The notes under the pieces: model-generated
What the model saw: the letters and a program-made list of their open reading frames with translations, nothing else
What the model was told of the DNA's origin: nothing
The model's database searches: none
Made by a program: the position numbers and the translations under genes
Part shown: positions 48,140 to 52,395 of the stretch, piece after piece
How positions within the stretch are numbered: position 1 is the first letter of the stretch
How the letters are laid out: the number at the start of each line of letters is the position of its first letter
From: Lingula anatina
Lineage: Eukaryota > Brachiopoda > Lingulata > Lingulida > Lingulidae
DNA length: 52,395 nucleotides
Assembly (NCBI RefSeq): GCF_001039355.2
Contig: NW_019775488.1
Coordinates: 237,280-289,674 of the forward strand
Reading direction: 5' to 3'

Positions 48140-48385
48140 GACACCATTGGTCTTTGTAGATCGACCCAATTCTGCGGGGATTCTCACTGAAAGCAATCAG
48201 CTTAATGCAGGGACTCTCACTGAAAGCAATCAGTTTAAATGAACAACATGCCTCCTCCTGGCATTAAGAACAATGAATAAAAGCTTGTGATTATATCAGC
48301 ACACTGGAAACATAAGGAGGCGTGTCATTTAGTTAAGCTGATTGCACTTAGCGAGACGGGTCGATCTAAGTAGAACAATGGTGTC
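48140..48385. mobile_element. MITE-like palindromic element, copy D
   Basis: Ends GACACCATTGGTCTTTGTAG and its near-complement CTAAGTAGAACAATGGTGTC, both next to the hexamer GATCGA. Inner arms CACTGAAAGCAATCAGTTTA and its partner, and GCCTCCT against AGGAGGC, make a long stem. A 35-bp direct repeat (ACTCTCACTGAAAGCAATCA or close) is in the left arm. Confidence 0.75.
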
Positions 48386-48746
48386 AATGGGAATGGGGTC
48401 TTATAGAGTGCATCATAAAGAACGCCCATCATGTTTGATATTTTTTGTCTCAACTGCTAAGCAGTGGCATCTGCAAGATAAGAGTCATATAAGACAAGGA
48501 GTATAAGGCATTAAAATAAACACGCCCCTAAGTTCTGTCAATAAAATTAGTTTTTAGAAGAAGCCAGCACTGCAAAATATGGCATGTACAATAAATGGCA
48601 CGACATGCAATGTAAAGTATAATTCAATTTGTCCAAATAGCCCCAGTTTGATCCTAACCAAGTGGAAAAAAATGACCTTAACTGCACATTTGACCTTGCT
48701 TAAAAACTGCTTTGAAAAATTATCATTTAAGTAACACTAAGATCCC

Positions 48747-48948
48747 ATTCCCAGAGATTAGATCAATCCAAACTAGATCGACCTAACTCCCTGGGGGTTT
48801 ACGCTAACTAGCTGTCAGCCGAGCAGGCACAAAAGTTAATTACCCCCTTACAGCTTGTAGTAGGCGGGACGGACATTTAAGCCAGATTATCTGACAGTAA
48901 TCTAGTGAGACTCCCCACGGGGATAGATTGATCTAAATGTCTGGGAAT
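48747..48948. mobile_element. MITE-like palindromic element, copy B
   Basis: Ends ATTCCCAGAGATTAGATCAA and the near-complement finishing TTGATCTAAATGTCTGGGAAT. Internal order is the same as copy A: CTCCCTGGGGGTTTACGCTA, GTCAGCCGAGCAGGCAC, TTAATTACCCC, TTACAGCTTGTAGTAGGCGG and TAGTGAGACTCCCCAC. Confidence 0.82.
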
Positions 48949-49265
48949 ACGCCCTAAGTCACTGAAAACCTTCAGAATATTTACCTTTCCTAAAAGCCAT
49001 CCTTAGCTTAAAGAATCAGTCCAGGACTGGAAGGTACATCTCATTTTTTCACTTCCTCGTTCTTTTAACAATGATTTTCTATGTATGTCAAGTAGGGCTT
49101 TATATCTGATTATATGCAGTGTTAAATGTTAACCCAGATGATAATTTACAAAACCACACATGAACCAACATACTAGTTCTCAACAATACAAAAGTCCTTA
49201 CCACAGATGGGCTTCAGATTTCAGAGCACTAACAATAGGATATTATCATTGTTGCCATGTAGAAG

Positions 49266-49332
<67 letters not shown>

Positions 49333-49895
49333 TGTGCAAGGCACTTGAGACAAAATTGCATGAGAAAAATTATCTCTTTTGGTTACTACATTTAACAAAT
49401 ATAAAACAAACTTAAGTCAAAATCCAATTCAAAATTGATTACTAGTACATTCAATCTGTTGTGCCAATTAGGAAGTACTATACTGTAAATAGTTTGAGAG
49501 CTAAAATGTTTGACAGAATGATAAAACAATAAATAATCATTATTATCATCTGATTTCTTTATCAATGTCTTCCTGCTTCAAGCACCCTCTTTCAAATACA
49601 TAAAGTCTTAGATCTATATGCAAATAGAAACTCAACTTCAACTGACATTAACTTTACAAATCCATTAGTCAATAAAAACAAAATCTTCCTGCTTGTATAT
49701 TGTGACAGATTTGTCTTTTAATTTAAAAAAATGCGTAGATCTATAATTTACAGTTGTCACTGCACAATACCCTGAATATAAAATATTACAGGAAACTAAC
49801 CTGTGTTACCAACAGAGGTCAGTTATCTCTGATATTCAGGGTGAATGTATTCTGACCTAGGGAATTGTATCAGAATGCGTCAGTTGAGACGAAGG

Positions 49896-50203
49896 CTGAG
49901 CTTAATTGTGTTGGTATCAAAAAGAAAGAAAGAAAGAAAGAAAATTACTTCAACTTGATCACTTATTTTAAGAAATACCTTCGGCATGCGCTTAATTGTG
50001 TTTACATCAAATATAAATAAATAGATAAATAAACAAACAAACAAAAAAATAAGTAAAAATATTTAACCTGATCACTTACTTTAAGAAATATATTTGACAT
50101 GAGCATAATTGTGTTTGTATCAAGAATAAATACATAAGTAAAAAAACTTCATGAACTCAATCACTTATTTTAAGATATACTTTTGGCATGCTGTTAATGT
50201 GAT
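49896..50203. repeat. Composite minisatellite: three units with A-rich microsatellite cores
   Basis: Each unit (about 90-113 bp) reads CTTAATTGTGTTTGTATCAA, an A-rich microsatellite ((GAAA)n, (AAAT)n/(AAAC)n or AAAT/AAGT mix), then TGATCACTTATTTTAAGAAATA and GGCATG. The unit frame is conserved, but the microsatellite differs in each. Confidence 0.8.
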
Positions 50204-52089
50204 ATCTGCATATGCAAATATTTTATTTGCCTATCTATACATGTATTTTTCACCTCTATGAGGTAGCTACTAAAAATCAGGATCCAAGATCCAGTACTGA
50301 GATCACTAAAATGCCCTAAAATGATGTGCCACATGCCAGCTGATTGTAATGCAACTCTCAACTTTTTAGAAGATAACATCCTTAATGTCCATGATGTAGA
50401 AAGTGTGAGAACACATTTTGCTCTACATCCATTACATAAATGGTCCTTGCATGCATTTACATAACATGAGCTCTACATGTAAATACTATGAATGAGTCTA
50501 GATCAATCCCGTAACTATGTTTAAAGTTATAAACCCTTATGCAGTCTTGTTTATTAAAGAAAGTCTGGTTCTTATATATACCACCTTCCACTATGTTTCA
50601 GTTTGGATTACAATATGCCTGCCATAGGTTTTTCATAATTTTTTTTCATGAGTCTGGTTGTAGATGCGCTTGTCTTCCAGGGGATGATACATAAAGGAAA
50701 GTCCCACTGGGATTTTATTTTACCTATGAAAACCATTTTTATTTCCCCAAGATGCGTGAAATACTCATGAAATATTATTTAGCACACATATGATCCCATA
50801 CCCATGACTTGTGAATACATGTATCTTTTTATCCCTCGTCATTTGTAAAACAAAATCATTTAACTTGGTGATTTGTGATTTTCCACTGTTACTTCCTGCA
50901 TTTTCAAAGAGATATAAAGAAACTTTATTTTCAATGAGATATAAAGAAACTTTTTTACTGTTATTTGTGAATTGATGATTTTATTCCCAGTGAACTGTGT
51001 TTACTCTCCCCTCTCCAAATGGACCCTCAATACTTCCTGATCTAAGTTTGGATGGAGTTCTAACCAGTAAGCTTGCTTAAATATACATGCCTGAGCTTTT
51101 CTGTTATGATTTTTTTATTCTCTTCAAGTATTTTTGTCAGAAAAGAGGGGAAAAATCAGCAAACATCTGCAGACCATGTGTGCACCGCACTGACAGAAGA
51201 AGACTTGTATATGATCTAATTGAGATTCTCAGCATGAATTATGTCCATTTAAATCCTGCCTGGTAGCTTGTTTTCCTTCCTCACAGTGGCAAGGCAACTT
51301 CAACTTTTAACTATACGCCAGGTTAGCTCATTTATCATTCTGCTTCCTCTTCTGTGAAAAAACTTCAACAAATCAATTTAGGTCAAATTTGTGGCAAGTT
51401 GAATATAAGAATAATACCTGTTTTTTCATTAATGGATAAAAAATAAAAAGTATCCGGAAAAATTGTTTGCTACATAGATTATGAATAACTTCCTCATTTT
51501 GGGGAATTTTATCACTGGTTTTTTTTCTGCATTAGAAAATACAAACACATTTCTTATTGCAGATAACCCAAAATTTCTTACCAGGTACATTAATTAGAAT
51601 CAGATTAAATTTATACCACACAACTTAAATCCATGTTTCTTTCTTTCCTGTATTTATGCATAAGATAAACTTAAAGCCAAAGGGGCTGGTTTTAATGCCT
51701 CATGCTCTTATCTCAGATAGTTTCAAGGGTCCAGGACTTCATAAGAGCTGTGCTTAACCTATAGATAGGAAGCAGCCATAAAGTGAATGGGAAGCTTTGG
51801 TGAAAATGTACAGACAATAAGGTCACAAGAAAAATGTCCTTAAATTTAATACTCTGATACAGTGTACTAGTACTAGGGTTTTATCTTCTGAGTGACATAA
51901 TTTCCTTGAAATTCACAATCTGTCATTCTTTCACATTCTATATTGAAAGGAAAAGCAGTATACTGTGATGAAAAAACAGGTTCAAACTATCCTTTATAGT
52001 AGGTGACCAAAAGTCATTATTGAGTAATGAAAAGATTTTTTTTTTGTTTTATTAGTTATTAAGCCGATTTCCATATCCAGATGTATCTA

Positions 52090-52330
52090 CAGTAACCAGA
52101 TTGACCATCTCCCAGGAGATTCTGGCTAAATTGAATTCAGCTTAAGCAGCTTAGATGTCTGGCACACCTACTGAAGCTGCTCAATGATATAAAATTACCC
52201 CCTAACAGCTTCAGTGGGCATACCAGACATCAGAGCCGCTTAAGCTATATGCAATTTAGCAAGAAAATTTAGCAAGAAACCCCTCAGAGATAAGTTTTAT
52301 CCTGCTAGATCAATCTGAGAACAGGGTCTA
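52090..52330. mobile_element. MITE-like palindromic element, copy C
   Basis: Ends around CCAGATTGACC and GATCAATCTGAG. A 40-bp inner stem pairs GCTTAAGCAGCTTAGATGTC with GACATCAGAGCCGCTTAAGC and continues into CTGAAGCTG/CAGCTTCAG. It shares ATTACCCC, CAGCTT-AGT-GGC and the subterminal GATT-CTGGCTAAATT block with the other copies. Confidence 0.72.
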
Positions 52331-52395
52331 AGCATTCAGTTTGAGTCCTCAAGTGTTGATACATACAGGTAGCATGCACACTGACATCACACAGG

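Larger units (their letters stand above)
46520..52395. other. Upstream region of FGD, no coding sequence recognised
   Basis: About 5.9 kb of AT-rich sequence. No exon with recognisable similarity was seen on either strand. It holds three MITE-like elements, CA and TA/GT microsatellites (47700-47738, 47891-47930, 49268-49329), an A-rich composite minisatellite and an N join at 47776. FGD 5' UTR exons and promoter may be here, but I see nothing decisive. Confidence 0.6.

Overview
This is animal nuclear DNA. Genes are interrupted by GT-AG introns (one is GC-AG), the non-coding sequence is AT-rich, and it is full of microsatellites, MITE-like palindromes and degenerate transposons. Repeat content, intron size and the frequent TACATGTA-type motifs suggest a lophotrochozoan, most likely a mollusc. 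That is an inference; the sequence names no species. Splice joins were worked out by eye from splice-site consensus, reading-frame phase and family resemblance. In all three genes the exon phases and lengths add up to one unbroken frame.

Layout. (1) 214-21707, minus strand: the N-terminal half of a neurobeachin/LRBA-type BEACH protein in about 34 exons. It covers N-terminal helices, a concanavalin-like (LamG-like) domain, the long conserved helical region and acidic linkers. The PH-BEACH-WD40 half lies beyond position 1, and the first coding exon was not found. (2) 22.4-26.1 kb: no host gene, but a retrotransposon gag fragment and diverged duplications. (3) 26346-32027, plus strand: a 13-exon gene for a predicted 874-residue protein. 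It has an N-terminal hydrophobic stretch, a run of Lys-rich exons that are all phase 1-1 and each carry a Trp-centred basic motif, an acidic segment, and a single-exon protein-kinase fold with a broken HRD and DFG (a predicted pseudokinase). (4) 35657-46519, minus strand: a complete or nearly complete FGD-family Cdc42 exchange factor (disordered acidic N-terminus, DH, PH, FYVE, PH) in 18 exons, with a degenerate Tc1-like transposase in its last intron. (5) 46.5-52.4 kb: no recognisable coding sequence, but three related MITE-like palindromes, microsatellites and a composite minisatellite.

The three genes are not an operon. NBEA/LRBA acts in vesicle trafficking and FGD in Cdc42/phosphoinositide signalling; the pseudokinase has no known role. 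The most unusual signals are tandem duplications built on exon-intron junctions, chiefly an array of about 27 copies of a 40-bp unit that repeats a genuine splice donor, and the pseudokinase gene with its amplified symmetric Lys-rich exons. Three single-N positions mark assembly joins. Two sit between near-identical duplicated blocks that are probably artefacts.
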